Source: JBNKFV01 sp050289485 (GTDB lineage Bacteria; Pseudomonadota; Gammaproteobacteria; Pseudomonadales; Cellvibrionaceae). Taken from it: a stretch of DNA of 64,000 nt. The DNA lies in the NCBI GenBank assembly GCA_050289485.1, contig JBNKFV010000009.1, positions 62,001 to 126,000 of the forward strand, given 5' to 3'. Below the pieces are notes generated by a model, which saw nothing but the letters and a program-made list of their open reading frames with translations, was not told the DNA's origin and ran no database searches. Shown here piece by piece: positions 55,277 to 63,060 of this stretch (within the stretch, counting starts at the first letter, position 1; each line of letters starts with the position of its first letter). The position numbers were made by a program, and so were the translations under genes.

Positions 55277-56312
55277 GCGCACCTCCAGAGCAAGGCTTAA
55301 CGCTCAAAACTTTCTGACTTTTATAGGCAAGACCGATGGTGCTAAAGTAATGCGATAGCGACTGTTTTACATTGCCGCCTTGAGAAATGAAGTGATCGGT
55401 AATGCCTTCAAGGTCATCTTTATGGTTTCCGCCAATGAAATACACAAAGGTCAGAATGCCGTTTTTATTGGCGAGTAATTCAGCTTTTACTTTTGCATCA
55501 TTTACGGTGTAACCGTCAGTAATGACGATAGCCGCCTTCTGATACCCATTGAAGTAACTGCCAGAAAGGCCTGAATAGGCACTGCTCAGCGCCTTAAAAA
55601 TATCTGTGCCGCCACTGGCTTTAATGTTGTCAAAGCCAAATCCGCCGCCATTGCATTGCTGGTAATTTTTATGGCCGTAAGTTAAATCGGAGTTAAAGCT
55701 ACCAACGGCACATAGTGCATGTGACGGCAATGAATTAAGAAAGTTATTTGCCGTGCTTTTCACCGCATCAATGTTGCCAGCCATAGAGCCAGAACGATCA
55801 AGCAGTAATGCAATACCAATGTCAGGCGGTGCTTGCTGAACGGTTTTGTAATCAAAGCACAGCTTTTCACCACTCATAGAATAAACCGCGACGCTATCGG
55901 GAGGCGGTGAAACAAACTGACCATTGGCATCTCGAAAGCTGGCAACGATATTGAGCTGCGAAGGGTTTCCCGATGTTTGAATAATCTCGGAGGTTCCACC
56001 GCTAAAAGCGACAATAATATTGTTTGACTGATCGATATCGAACCCCGATACGATCTTAATACCATTGGCATCGACCATTCCGAACTTGGATATTGTTCTT
56101 ATGAGAATGTCCGAGGCATCAAGCGAAGGGTCAGTTTTTAACTTCAAAGAAATGGATTTCTCAAATTCATATTTTGACCGAATAACAATGATCGGCGCTG
56201 AATACTCACTTTTTGATTTAACAGTGATTACAGGCTCATTTGCCAGCAAGTCGGTGTTGCAGAAGGTCGATAGGCCAACTGCAATCGCTAGGTTTTTAAT
56301 GAAAGCTTTCAT
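55263..56312 (-). CDS. Exported von Willebrand factor A-domain protein
   Basis: A 349-residue protein with a signal peptide (about 1-24, ending LLA) and a C-terminal VWA domain (about 165-335). The metal-binding MIDAS is complete: DRSGS, the Thr in SGGTDIF, and Asp in VITDGYT. The N-terminal 140 residues form a beta-rich domain without a known match. Cys residues in the VWA part (ALCAVGS, QQCNGGG) could form a disulfide. It should act in the periplasm or at the cell surface, binding a partner through Mg. Its ATG follows GGAGGG, and its end overlaps the ATPase start by 14 bases. Confidence 0.88.
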   Translation of the reverse strand: MKAFIKNLAIAVGLSTFCNTDLLANEPVITVKSKSEYSAPIIVIRSKYEFEKSISLKLKTDPSLDASDILIRTISKFGMVDANGIKIVSGFDIDQSNNIIVAFSGGTSEIIQTSGNPSQLNIVASFRDANGQFVSPPPDSVAVYSMSGEKLCFDYKTVQQAPPDIGIALLLDRSGSMAGNIDAVKSTANNFLNSLPSHALCAVGSFNSDLTYGHKNYQQCNGGGFGFDNIKASGGTDIFKALSSAYSGLSGSYFNGYQKAAIVITDGYTVNDAKVKAELLANKNGILTFVYFIGGNHKDDLEGITDHFISQGGNVKQSLSHYFSTIGLAYKSQKVLSVKPCSGGAHATP

Positions 56313-56326
56313 CGATATCCCTCCAC

Positions 56327-57007
56327 CTAAAGCAACGTATTCAGTCGAGACTTCGTTTGCGCTTCACCAAGCAACTCAAAATCAATGTTGCCACTGCGCG
56401 CACGTTTCAAAATTCCGAGTGAGCCAAGATAGGCTTGTAGCACCTTGTCTTGATCGGGGTGAACGCGCATGATTTTGAGAGTGGTGAGTTTGCTGGCGAG
56501 ATTTGCCAGCGCTAACTTGCTTGGTACTTCTTGAGGCACCTCAACGTCAATCGGAGCATTGCCTTGCTGAAATGGCACATGAACCGTTGAGCCAATCCAG
56601 TACAAGCGGATGGAATCAGGCTGCGTTAGATTCACCGTTGTTTCGATCTGATCAAACGCCATAACCAAATCCGAAAAGGTCGGTTTGAATACAATCAGAT
56701 TTGTAACATCTTCCGCTTGCGAGAGAAGTTGACCAGCCGTTCCCGACCACGCAATACGGTTAGGCAGTGCGCTCAGAATAATGTGAATCTGAACATCACT
56801 CGTGGCTTTCCTTCGGGAGAGTGAGGTTAATTGCTGAAGTAAGTGAAGCGCGGTATTGCGTGCTTCATCCTGATCTTCACTGGCAATGGTTCCGCCATTC
56901 TCGATGAGCACAAAAATATCTTCATGAGTTTTAGCTTTGGGAGCCTGCACTTGTTCACCGCAAGCGGCAATATAAAGAACAAGGATAAGAGTGGTTACAT
57001 ATTTCAT
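56327..57007 (-). CDS. Lipoprotein of the ATPase/VWA operon
   Basis: A 226-residue lipoprotein with lipobox YIAAC. The mature part alternates strands and helices (DIFVLIENGG, VQIHIILSALPN, IRLYWIGS) in a Rossmann-like pattern that could be a VWA-type fold without its metal site. I do not recognise the family. The start is ATG 57007 after GAGGAG, one base after the stop of the preceding gene; the frame extends to 57082 but overlaps that gene. Localisation next to the VWA protein suggests an envelope complex. Confidence 0.8.
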   Translation of the reverse strand: MKYVTTLILVLYIAACGEQVQAPKAKTHEDIFVLIENGGTIASEDQDEARNTALHLLQQLTSLSRRKATSDVQIHIILSALPNRIAWSGTAGQLLSQAEDVTNLIVFKPTFSDLVMAFDQIETTVNLTQPDSIRLYWIGSTVHVPFQQGNAPIDVEVPQEVPSKLALANLASKLTTLKIMRVHPDQDKVLQAYLGSLGILKRARSGNIDFELLGEAQTKSRLNTLL

Positions 57008-57008
57008 G

Positions 57009-57602
57009 CTATTTCTCCTCTGACTTAAGGCTTTGGAAGGCGCGTGTCGTGAACAACGCGAGGATGATGTTGATGACGGCAATCACGGCGCTCACACCAA
57101 TCGCCAGCCCTTTGTTTTGTGCAAGAAAGGCCATCACACCGCTTTCTTGCTGCACAACAAATCCACCTTGAGAGCTTTCCCTTGCAACGAGGGTGTATAA
57201 ATTCACGACCTCAAGGCCAATGACCATGATTAAGACCAAGCCAGCGATGCTTGCTAAAATCTGATTTTGCGGGTGAGAAAACCATTCTTGAGGATCATCC
57301 AAGATATTTTGACGATGCACTTCCGCCCAGATGAAGAGCGGCGTTGCCACCGAAAACGTGGCCAGCAATATCGAAATGATGTGAGAGGCATTGGCATCGG
57401 GATCGAGCATGCCAAACATGCCGCCGAGTACAGGAAGCTCTGAAAGGTACGTTTCGTTCATCAAGCCTATCGTTTCGGTGTAGACCGCATAGAACATAAC
57501 GAACATGGCGGCTTCAAGTGAGACGGCAAAGAGTACTTTGATCACTCCTGAAGGGCTGACGGCTTTCACACCGTCAAACGGGGATGGTTTGTCGAAGTTC
57601 AT
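57009..57602 (-). CDS. Four-helix membrane protein of the ATPase/VWA operon
   Basis: A 197-residue protein with four clear membrane helices (about 20-45, 72-93, 107-135 and 160-188) and cytoplasmic-looking polar ends. There is no known domain. Its ATG overlaps the stop codon of the preceding small gene (TAATG), showing translational coupling, and GGAGG lies just upstream. It may form the inner-membrane part of whatever complex this operon builds. Confidence 0.8.
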   Translation of the reverse strand: MNFDKPSPFDGVKAVSPSGVIKVLFAVSLEAAMFVMFYAVYTETIGLMNETYLSELPVLGGMFGMLDPDANASHIISILLATFSVATPLFIWAEVHRQNILDDPQEWFSHPQNQILASIAGLVLIMVIGLEVVNLYTLVARESSQGGFVVQQESGVMAFLAQNKGLAIGVSAVIAVINIILALFTTRAFQSLKSEEK

Positions 57603-57793
57603 TAGTGCACCTCCGAATTTTTATGGCTAAGCGCGTTCACACAGCCAAAAGAGTGGCAATAGGCACATTCGCACCTTGCCCACATCTCACAGCGCAGTAG
57701 ATCGTCTTGGCTAGGGGGTACAGATAAATCGGATTGGACGGGGTGATCCGCCTCAATTGTGATCTCAATGGATATTTGGATATCATCAGACAT
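57602..57793 (-). CDS. Small Cys-rich protein, first gene of the ATPase/VWA operon
   Basis: A 63-residue protein with an acidic N-terminus and a cluster of five Cys in CEMWARCECAYCHSFGC, spaced like a zinc or metal-binding knuckle, followed by His. No signal peptide and no known family. The ATG has a good GGAGG ribosome-binding site. As the first gene of the operon and coupled to the second, it is likely real despite its size. Confidence 0.7.
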   Translation of the reverse strand: MSDDIQISIEITIEADHPVQSDLSVPPSQDDLLRCEMWARCECAYCHSFGCVNALSHKNSEVH

Positions 57794-58008
57794 GTAAAGC
57801 CTCCAGCCCCTTTAAGAAGGGGTAATCAATGAACATGGGTTCTAAGAGGCTTTGCGCAAAGCTTGTGAAAACCTTATGTGATCCAGTTAATTTGAGCAAA
57901 AGGAGGACGAAAGAATAATAACTACGGTGAAGTCCGTAACCCGTTGAATAATATGGAATTATTATCCGTATAATGGAAATTCAAAAGCTGGGAGTTCGAG
58001 GCGTATAA
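57794..58008. promoter_or_regulatory. Divergent promoter region
   Basis: This gap holds the promoters of the operon (minus) and the regulator-like gene (plus). On the plus strand TATAAT lies at 57969-57974, with TTGAAT at 57944-57949 (19-base spacing, so weak). Two small palindromes stand out: ACGG-TGAAG-TCCGT-like near 57924-57937 and AATAAT...ATTATT near 57947-57964, overlapping the promoter. They may be operator sites. Confidence 0.4.
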
Positions 58009-58965
58009 ATGGCAAATACCAAAAAACGTTCGGCAAAATCTGAGTTCTGGGAAGCTCATGTTCTTTCTTGGAAGCGTGGCAAGCTAACTCAATCTGAGTA
58101 CTGTATACAAAACAAGTTATCAGAATCTTCTTTCTCCAAATGGAAAGCCAAACTACTCCCTAACCTGCGTGGCGCAAGGAAAGCTCGTAAGCCTAAAAAT
58201 AAATACTACAAGCATTCCAAACTATCAAACGCCCAAGTCGAGACACTTTTCGCCGCTTTTTTGTGTGATATGCCTGTAAAAGACATTGCAAAGAAATTAG
58301 CCATCAGTGAAGCCTCCGCCTATAAGTACTACGATTTAATACGGCTTGATCTTATCGATGGAGCCCTGAATTATCCGCAATTGTTCTTTGGGGCTGGAAT
58401 GCTTTTAACTTTGGGTGCTCCTCCCGATGTAGACAAGCTAGCCAAAAGATTTAAGCATACAAATCCCAGTATTAAGGGTAGAGAAAATCTAATTTATCAC
58501 GCCATTGGTAATGTGCTTATTTGCCACTCGCTTCGAAAATGGTCAATTTCAGAGACCTATTACTTTTGGTTTCAAGGTTTAAGAATGTACTTTCTCAAGC
58601 ACTATGCTGAGAACCATGGCTTGGATGAGGAAGACTGGAACTTTGAACTCGCCATTCAAATGCAAAATGAAGTCTCGATCATGAAGCTGACCGTGACCGC
58701 ATGGTTAGACTGGATAAGAGGCGGAGATAAAGCAGCACAATTTTCAAGTGATGTGTGGGAAGCCATCAGAGATCAGCATGATTATCACACGGATGCTCAA
58801 TATTGGTTTTCGACCATGCTTGAGAACTTAAAGTGGGTGGTGGAGCGAAAGCAGAGCTCAAAGAGAAACACCTATTGGGATTTTTTCAAGCCCAACAAGG
58901 CTGATTTTCTAGAGGTAAATGAGCGCATTCACAAATATCTACAAAACAAAGAAAATACTACCTGA
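58009..58965 (+). CDS. Putative DNA-binding protein with IS66 TnpA-like head
   Basis: A 318-residue protein. Residues 10-50 (WEAHVLSWKRGKLTQSEYC and SFSKWKAKL) match the N-terminal pattern of IS66-type TnpA accessory proteins. A basic linker leads to a second helix-turn-helix (about 75-115; MPVKDIAKKLAISEASAYKYYDLI) like those heading IS1595-type transposases. The remaining 200 residues are helical, Trp-rich, and unrecognised, with no transposase triad. It stands alone and divergent from the ATPase/VWA operon, so it may be its regulator, or a domesticated transposase part. Confidence 0.7.
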   Translation: MANTKKRSAKSEFWEAHVLSWKRGKLTQSEYCIQNKLSESSFSKWKAKLLPNLRGARKARKPKNKYYKHSKLSNAQVETLFAAFLCDMPVKDIAKKLAISEASAYKYYDLIRLDLIDGALNYPQLFFGAGMLLTLGAPPDVDKLAKRFKHTNPSIKGRENLIYHAIGNVLICHSLRKWSISETYYFWFQGLRMYFLKHYAENHGLDEEDWNFELAIQMQNEVSIMKLTVTAWLDWIRGGDKAAQFSSDVWEAIRDQHDYHTDAQYWFSTMLENLKWVVERKQSSKRNTYWDFFKPNKADFLEVNERIHKYLQNKENTT

Positions 58966-58967
58966 GC

Positions 58968-59228
58968 CTATATATCAAGATCAGGTAAGTCATTAAACCA
59001 ACTTGGTGGTACGTCTTCACTGGTCGGTGTCTCGTTATCAAACAACGCCTTACGAATGTCTTTTTCTGGTATGTCTGTTTGAGAGAGTTGTTCTTTCAAA
59101 ACCTTATCAAAAGGCTCCTGAGGGGGTGCTATATCATCAGAGGTGTTTATTTGCTCTTCTAATTCATCAGTAGTAACATTTTGAAATGTCATGCCTACTT
59201 CTGGGGTGTTGTTTTTATTGTCGGTCAT
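58968..59228 (-). CDS. Small acidic protein
   Basis: An 86-residue, strongly acidic protein with no signal, membrane helix or known domain. It starts MTDNKNNTPEVGMTF and ends PPSWFNDLPDLDI. It lies 65 bases after the integrase on the same strand, separated from the convergent regulator-like gene by two bases. Acidic small proteins on mobile elements are often anti-defence or DNA mimics, but nothing here proves this. Confidence 0.6.
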   Translation of the reverse strand: MTDNKNNTPEVGMTFQNVTTDELEEQINTSDDIAPPQEPFDKVLKEQLSQTDIPEKDIRKALFDNETPTSEDVPPSWFNDLPDLDI

Positions 59229-59293
59229 CCATAGCCTGCCTTCCTAAACTATGGATATCAGAAAAACTTTAAAATTTTCAATAAAAATCGTAA

Positions 59294-60577
59294 TTAGACG
59301 CTAAAAGCGATTTTCCTAAGCCACTCGTGCTTTTTCTCAAGCATATGACCACGTCCATATTTCGGCCCCGACTTCTTGTGCCCCATAAGTTCGTCAATGA
59401 CTTCCTCTGGCGCGCCTGCGTCGCGGAGGCGGTCTTTAAATGTATGGCGCAGCGAATAGAGGGAGTGATTTGGTGTTGGCTTCAAATCGTTTTCACGCAA
59501 ATATTTGTTGATGGTCGTGGAGGCGGTATCGGCAGTGCGATAATGGTTAAATCCACTCGGTAGTTGCTGGAAGGCATGGAGCGCTGCGCCTACGAGTGGG
59601 ATTTTTCGCTCAGAGGTAAGTGTTTTGAGTGCCTTGTTTTCGCGCGCGCGAATCCAGATATAGGGAATAGGCTCATCCAGAACAATATCTTCTTCAGTAA
59701 GGCCGATCAGCTCAGATTCCCGCGCACCAGTATCGGCCATGGCAAATACCAAAAGCCGCGCTTCATCATTGAGGCCATTCAGCGCATGCTTGGAAAGTAA
59801 GACATCTTGAACATAGCTGGCTTCAAAAGGCGGCCTTGATTGCTCCAGCTCTTTAAGGCGTATTTTTGAAAACAGTACGTCAAAGTCGGTCGCGACTTCA
59901 TATTGAAGCCCGACCACCTGAAGCATGTCTTTCACATACATCATGTTCTTATTAGCAGTCGCGGCGACGACTTCACCTTTTTCAATGCGATCCATCCACC
60001 ATTGCCGGAACTGTAAAATATCAGATCGGGCAATGGCCTTAAGGGGCTTATCGCCGATAGCGCTGATAAAGTAATTGATGGAAGCAAGACGTGGGTTTTT
60101 CCATTTGCGAATTTGATGCTCGGACTTATTAGTGAGTCTGTCACGGCATAGCGGCCAGTATTTGTCTGCGCAAGTGCTTAAAGGAAGCTCTGGAACATCC
60201 GTGCCGCCAAGCACGGAAGAGACCGTTTCGGGTTGTTCTATGGCCTTGTTTGCCGTCTTCAGGCGCTCGACTATTTCTTCTAACGGCTCCTTGGCAATTT
60301 CAACGGCATTCTTATAGGCAAAGCCATGGGCTTTTGCGAGCTTGATAGCAGTGCGATATTCAGCTTCAGGATCAGCTTTGCCATTGCCTTTAATCAGGCT
60401 GCGCCAATAATCTTCGATATAGTCGTTATAGATGGCAGCTTTTCGGATGGCTTCTTTTTCATCTTTGGTGCCCAAAGATATTTTGATGATGGCGCGCTTA
60501 TCGTAGTCGGACACGTATTCAGGAACGCGCCTGCGATAATAAAAATTCTTCCCTCTACAAAATACGTAGTTCGCCAT
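59294..60577 (-). CDS. Tyrosine integrase
   Basis: A 427-residue tyrosine recombinase of the phage/ICE integrase kind. The N-terminus (about 1-60, FCRGKNFYYRRRVP) is the short arm-binding-like domain common in DUF6538-type integrases. A SAM-like core-binding domain (about 150-235) is followed by the catalytic domain: Arg in DTGARESELIGL, SLRHTF as motif II (preceded by Tyr instead of His), LMGHKKSG and the putative nucleophile in KYGRG. Its start codon lies beside the left triplet of 12-bp repeats of an attP-like site, so it may regulate itself. Integration into a tRNA-Tyr-like gene is inferred from the core. Confidence 0.92.
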   Translation of the reverse strand: MANYVFCRGKNFYYRRRVPEYVSDYDKRAIIKISLGTKDEKEAIRKAAIYNDYIEDYWRSLIKGNGKADPEAEYRTAIKLAKAHGFAYKNAVEIAKEPLEEIVERLKTANKAIEQPETVSSVLGGTDVPELPLSTCADKYWPLCRDRLTNKSEHQIRKWKNPRLASINYFISAIGDKPLKAIARSDILQFRQWWMDRIEKGEVVAATANKNMMYVKDMLQVVGLQYEVATDFDVLFSKIRLKELEQSRPPFEASYVQDVLLSKHALNGLNDEARLLVFAMADTGARESELIGLTEEDIVLDEPIPYIWIRARENKALKTLTSERKIPLVGAALHAFQQLPSGFNHYRTADTASTTINKYLRENDLKPTPNHSLYSLRHTFKDRLRDAGAPEEVIDELMGHKKSGPKYGRGHMLEKKHEWLRKIAFSV

Positions 60578-60580
60578 CCA

Positions 60581-60616
60581 TGTGTCCCAATTTGTAGCCC
60601 ACTTTGTGTACCATTT
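60581..60616. repeat. Arm-type repeat triplet, left (12-bp period)
   Basis: Three tandem 12-base units begin at 60581, 60593 and 60605: TGTGTCCCAATT, TGTAGCCCACTT and TGTGTACCATTT. They match the triplet at 60813-60848 and sit just upstream of the integrase start. Such short direct repeats are the arm-binding sites of integrases. Confidence 0.85.
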
Positions 60617-60713
60617 TTAGGTAAAGCAAAAATGTGCCTTGGTCAATTGAAAAACAAATTTCAATCAATACAATATGTTAGCGGGAAAATAGTTAAGATT
60701 ATGTAAATGAAAA

Positions 60714-60735
60714 TGGTGGAGGGGGCAGGATTCGA
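60714..60735 (-). other. Attachment core: 22-base 3' end of a tRNA-Tyr-like gene
   Basis: Read on the minus strand, this is TCGAATCCTGCCCCCTCC followed by A and CCA: half of a T-loop, the T-stem 3' strand, the acceptor 3' strand, discriminator and CCA. The acceptor half CCCCTCC-ACCA is that of gammaproteobacterial tRNA-Tyr. No tRNA body is attached: matching ends abruptly within the T-loop. It lies between the two 12-bp repeat triplets, so it is the crossover core of an attP. Confidence 0.8.
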
Positions 60736-60812
60736 TTTGAAAATTTTCATCTCTAATTATTATTCTATTTCAGTGCTTTAGATATTTATTAGAAATTACT
60801 ACTATAAAAATT

Positions 60813-60848
60813 TGTGTCCCAGTATGTGTACCATTTTGTGTCCCAGTT
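60813..60848. repeat. Arm-type repeat triplet, right (12-bp period)
   Basis: Three tandem 12-base units begin at 60813, 60825 and 60837: TGTGTCCCAGTA, TGTGTACCATTT and TGTGTCCCAGTT. They lie in the same orientation as the left triplet, on the other side of the core. Confidence 0.85.
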
Positions 60849-60849
60849 T

Positions 60850-61053
60850 TTAGAGGTCTGTAGGTTCGAATCCCGTGTGCTTTTCTGCAATTTTTATAGC
60901 ACGGTTTAGGGTTTTAATTTTATCTTTCCTGTTCTGGTATTCTTTTTCAAGGCGCTCGAATATCGGTAGGTATTTATCGCCATATCGCGCCACAATTTTT
61001 GCGGCCTGATGATACGCCCTTTTAATTTGTGCCAAGCTTAATTGATCACTCAT
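60850..61053 (-). CDS. Small helical protein downstream of the AlpA-type gene
   Basis: A 67-residue, charged, helical protein (MSDQLSLAQIKRAYHQAA...). The start is ATG 61053, which overlaps the end of the upstream gene in ATGAGTGA, indicating coupled translation. No known family. Its last codons (HTGFEPTDL) are the complement of a stretch that looks like a tRNA T-arm (GGTTCGAATCCC, 60862-60873), and its stop codon lies next to the right repeat triplet. The gene end may therefore have been formed by a recombination event. Confidence 0.6.
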   Translation of the reverse strand: MSDQLSLAQIKRAYHQAAKIVARYGDKYLPIFERLEKEYQNRKDKIKTLNRAIKIAEKHTGFEPTDL

Positions 61054-61330
61054 GCAGCCCCCTTTGATGATAGAGGTGTGGGCACTTAATCCATTCATGC
61101 AAATCTTTCAGATAAAACGCCTCTCGAATACGCTTGCCTGTTGAGGACAATGTTCTAGGTTTGGGGAACGTGCCGCAATCAATGCGCCTTAGTATTTCGT
61201 GTTTCGGGATACCGCATAAGCGAGCGGCAAGCTTGAGAGGGATAAGCGCATTGCTCTGGATCATAAGCGCCGCTGTTACCTGCGCTTCAAAATCCGCTTT
61301 AATGCTTTTGCCGTTTAATAGCTCATCCAT
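61046..61330 (-). CDS. AlpA-type excisionase/regulator
   Basis: A 94-residue protein with a MerR-like winged helix: LIPLKLAARLCGIPKHEILRRIDCGTFPKPRTL, then a wing and YLKDLHEWI, the typical AlpA pattern. AlpA proteins activate or direct excision of their elements. The start is ATG 61330 after AAGGAAAG; the frame continues to 61387 without a signal. It is coupled to the next small gene and lies 470 bases from the attP-like site, in keeping with a role in excision by the tyrosine integrase. Confidence 0.8.
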   Translation of the reverse strand: MDELLNGKSIKADFEAQVTAALMIQSNALIPLKLAARLCGIPKHEILRRIDCGTFPKPRTLSSTGKRIREAFYLKDLHEWIKCPHLYHQRGLHE

Positions 61331-61448
61331 GGGTCTTTCCTTTTTATAGGAAGCGGTAACAGCAAATGCTGCATCGCTTCCTTGCACCCATGTTTGAAAG
61401 TTAGCTACGCGCCTGTTGGTAACAGGTAATCGCTTTCTCAGAATTAAG

Positions 61449-61475
61449 CCACGTATCTATTAATATCATACGTGG
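61449..61475. promoter_or_regulatory. Inverted repeat between fic and the AlpA-type gene
   Basis: CCACGTAT (61449-61456) and ATACGTGG (61468-61475) form an exact 8-base inverted repeat in the AT-rich 160-base gap upstream of the AlpA-type gene. It may be its operator; the lack of a T-run argues against a terminator. Confidence 0.5.
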
Positions 61476-61492
61476 TGTATCTTAATTATTCG

Positions 61493-63049
61493 TTAATCGC
61501 TCGGAATTGACGGCTCTGCTTTACCATCGAGCGCGCCTTGAACAAGTGAACCCAAGAATTTCGTGAAAGGCTCTATGTTTTGATTTGTGCTCGCCTCTTC
61601 AAGTGCAGCTATGTAATCATTGCGCTTTTCCAGAGGCACAATCGTCCAAGGGTAGCCACCACTTGCCAGCATGGCATTCATCAAAAAACGCCCTGTACGG
61701 CCATTGCCATCCATATATGGATGAATATAAACAAAGATAAAATGCCCCAGCACAACGCGGACAGCGGCATTTTCTTCGGCTTGCAGCAACTCAAAAAACG
61801 CTGGCATAGCATCGCGCACAGCCTCTCGGCTTGGCGGCGTGTGCATGGAGCGTCGGATAAAAACGGGCGCATTCCGATAACCCGCAAGATCAGCAGGCTT
61901 GTGAATACCTGCCGTCACTCCGGGCGCAAACATTTCGCGATACCATACGCGATGATCGTTATCGACGACTTCCCCTGCATTATGCCCATCGAGTATTTGC
62001 TCTATGCTCTTGCGCACAGCTTGGTAAGCCTGCCAATAGCCTCGGGCGGCCAAAGTATTTAGCCGCTCTTTATCATCGGCATTTTGTTCTGGGTTCCAGT
62101 CTCCAGTGCGAACGCGGTTGATCAGTTCTGGCGTAACACGATATCCCTCAATAGAAAGCGAGTGATAGGCATCTGTTACATACACATCTTCAACATGCTG
62201 CATGTATGCAGTTTTATCGACTGTTTGCGAGGGCGATGCGGGAAAGTGCGCTATCACTGTTTCCCGCATATCCTGCCACATAAGCCGAATACGATTGACG
62301 TATGGGGATTGCTCGCGCCGTGAGAAGCTTAGGCTGGATTGTTGCTCAAACGGGTCAGTTTCGCGCAAGTCATACCCAGCCGCGCGCATTGTGCCCATAA
62401 TATCGTCAGCAATTTGAGCGCGGCCAATATTCCTGAATGCCCCCGCTAAACGGCCAGCAATAGAGCTATGCCCACCCTCTAGCAATTGCTCCAAGACTTC
62501 AGAGGCATCACTGACCATGGATAAAGCCGCGCGCATATCTGTTGGGTTTTGAGTAAAGCTTTGCTTGCTACAGGCAATCAAAGCAGCAGGAAGGCTATAT
62601 ATGCGCAGACCGTTTTTGGTCGTCACCTGAGCAGGTTCAGGCAGCGCAGCGCGAATATCCAATAGTGACGTGCCGTGAGGTAACTCTGTTACATTGTTTC
62701 GCGCCTTGGTGGCTCGAACTAATAACTGTTTGGGCACGGTCATATTTTCAGTATGAAGTGCGATAGATTGCTCAGGTGATAAACACCAGTCGTCGCCTTT
62801 TAAGTGATTAAGGTAGGCTGCACAAAACTGCCAGAAGGACGCATACCAAGCCGTGCTTTCCCCGCGCGTTTCATCGGGGCGTGCTGGTACATACCAGCCC
62901 TTGATAACTTCCTCAAGGAAGCCATTTTGAATGAGGCGTTCACGATGAGTGCGCGAGAGATCGGCAGAGCGTATGGCAACTGAGCCATTTGTCTGAAGGT
63001 CGTGAAGTGCTTCTAAGGCATCAGCCAGTTTTTCGGAAGGGGTCGCCAT
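61493..63049 (-). CDS. Fic-family protein with AbiEi-like N-terminal domain
   Basis: A 518-residue protein. Residues 1-70 resemble the winged helix of AbiEi-type antitoxins (an L-x-G start, SADLSRTHRERLIQNGFLEEVIKGWYVP), and residues 70-210 its further domain. The Fic domain (about 370-490) has the full motif HPYMDGNGRTGR from His443, so AMP transfer is expected. An inhibitory-helix motif of the S-x-x-x-E-G kind (SLSIEG, about residues 297-302) lies ahead of it, as in class II Fic proteins, so the enzyme should be self-restrained. Four 24-bp-spaced repeats lie directly before the ATG. Such proteins often sit in restriction-modification loci, which fits the excisionase-type gene at the window end. 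Confidence 0.88.
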   Translation of the reverse strand: MATPSEKLADALEALHDLQTNGSVAIRSADLSRTHRERLIQNGFLEEVIKGWYVPARPDETRGESTAWYASFWQFCAAYLNHLKGDDWCLSPEQSIALHTENMTVPKQLLVRATKARNNVTELPHGTSLLDIRAALPEPAQVTTKNGLRIYSLPAALIACSKQSFTQNPTDMRAALSMVSDASEVLEQLLEGGHSSIAGRLAGAFRNIGRAQIADDIMGTMRAAGYDLRETDPFEQQSSLSFSRREQSPYVNRIRLMWQDMRETVIAHFPASPSQTVDKTAYMQHVEDVYVTDAYHSLSIEGYRVTPELINRVRTGDWNPEQNADDKERLNTLAARGYWQAYQAVRKSIEQILDGHNAGEVVDNDHRVWYREMFAPGVTAGIHKPADLAGYRNAPVFIRRSMHTPPSREAVRDAMPAFFELLQAEENAAVRVVLGHFIFVYIHPYMDGNGRTGRFLMNAMLASGGYPWTIVPLEKRNDYIAALEEASTNQNIEPFTKFLGSLVQGALDGKAEPSIPSD

Positions 63050-63060
63050 GGTGGTTCTTC

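Noticed and set aside
60700..60790. Complete tRNA-Tyr gene
   Set aside because: Only the last 22 bases match; the T-loop 5' half and the rest of the tRNA are absent.
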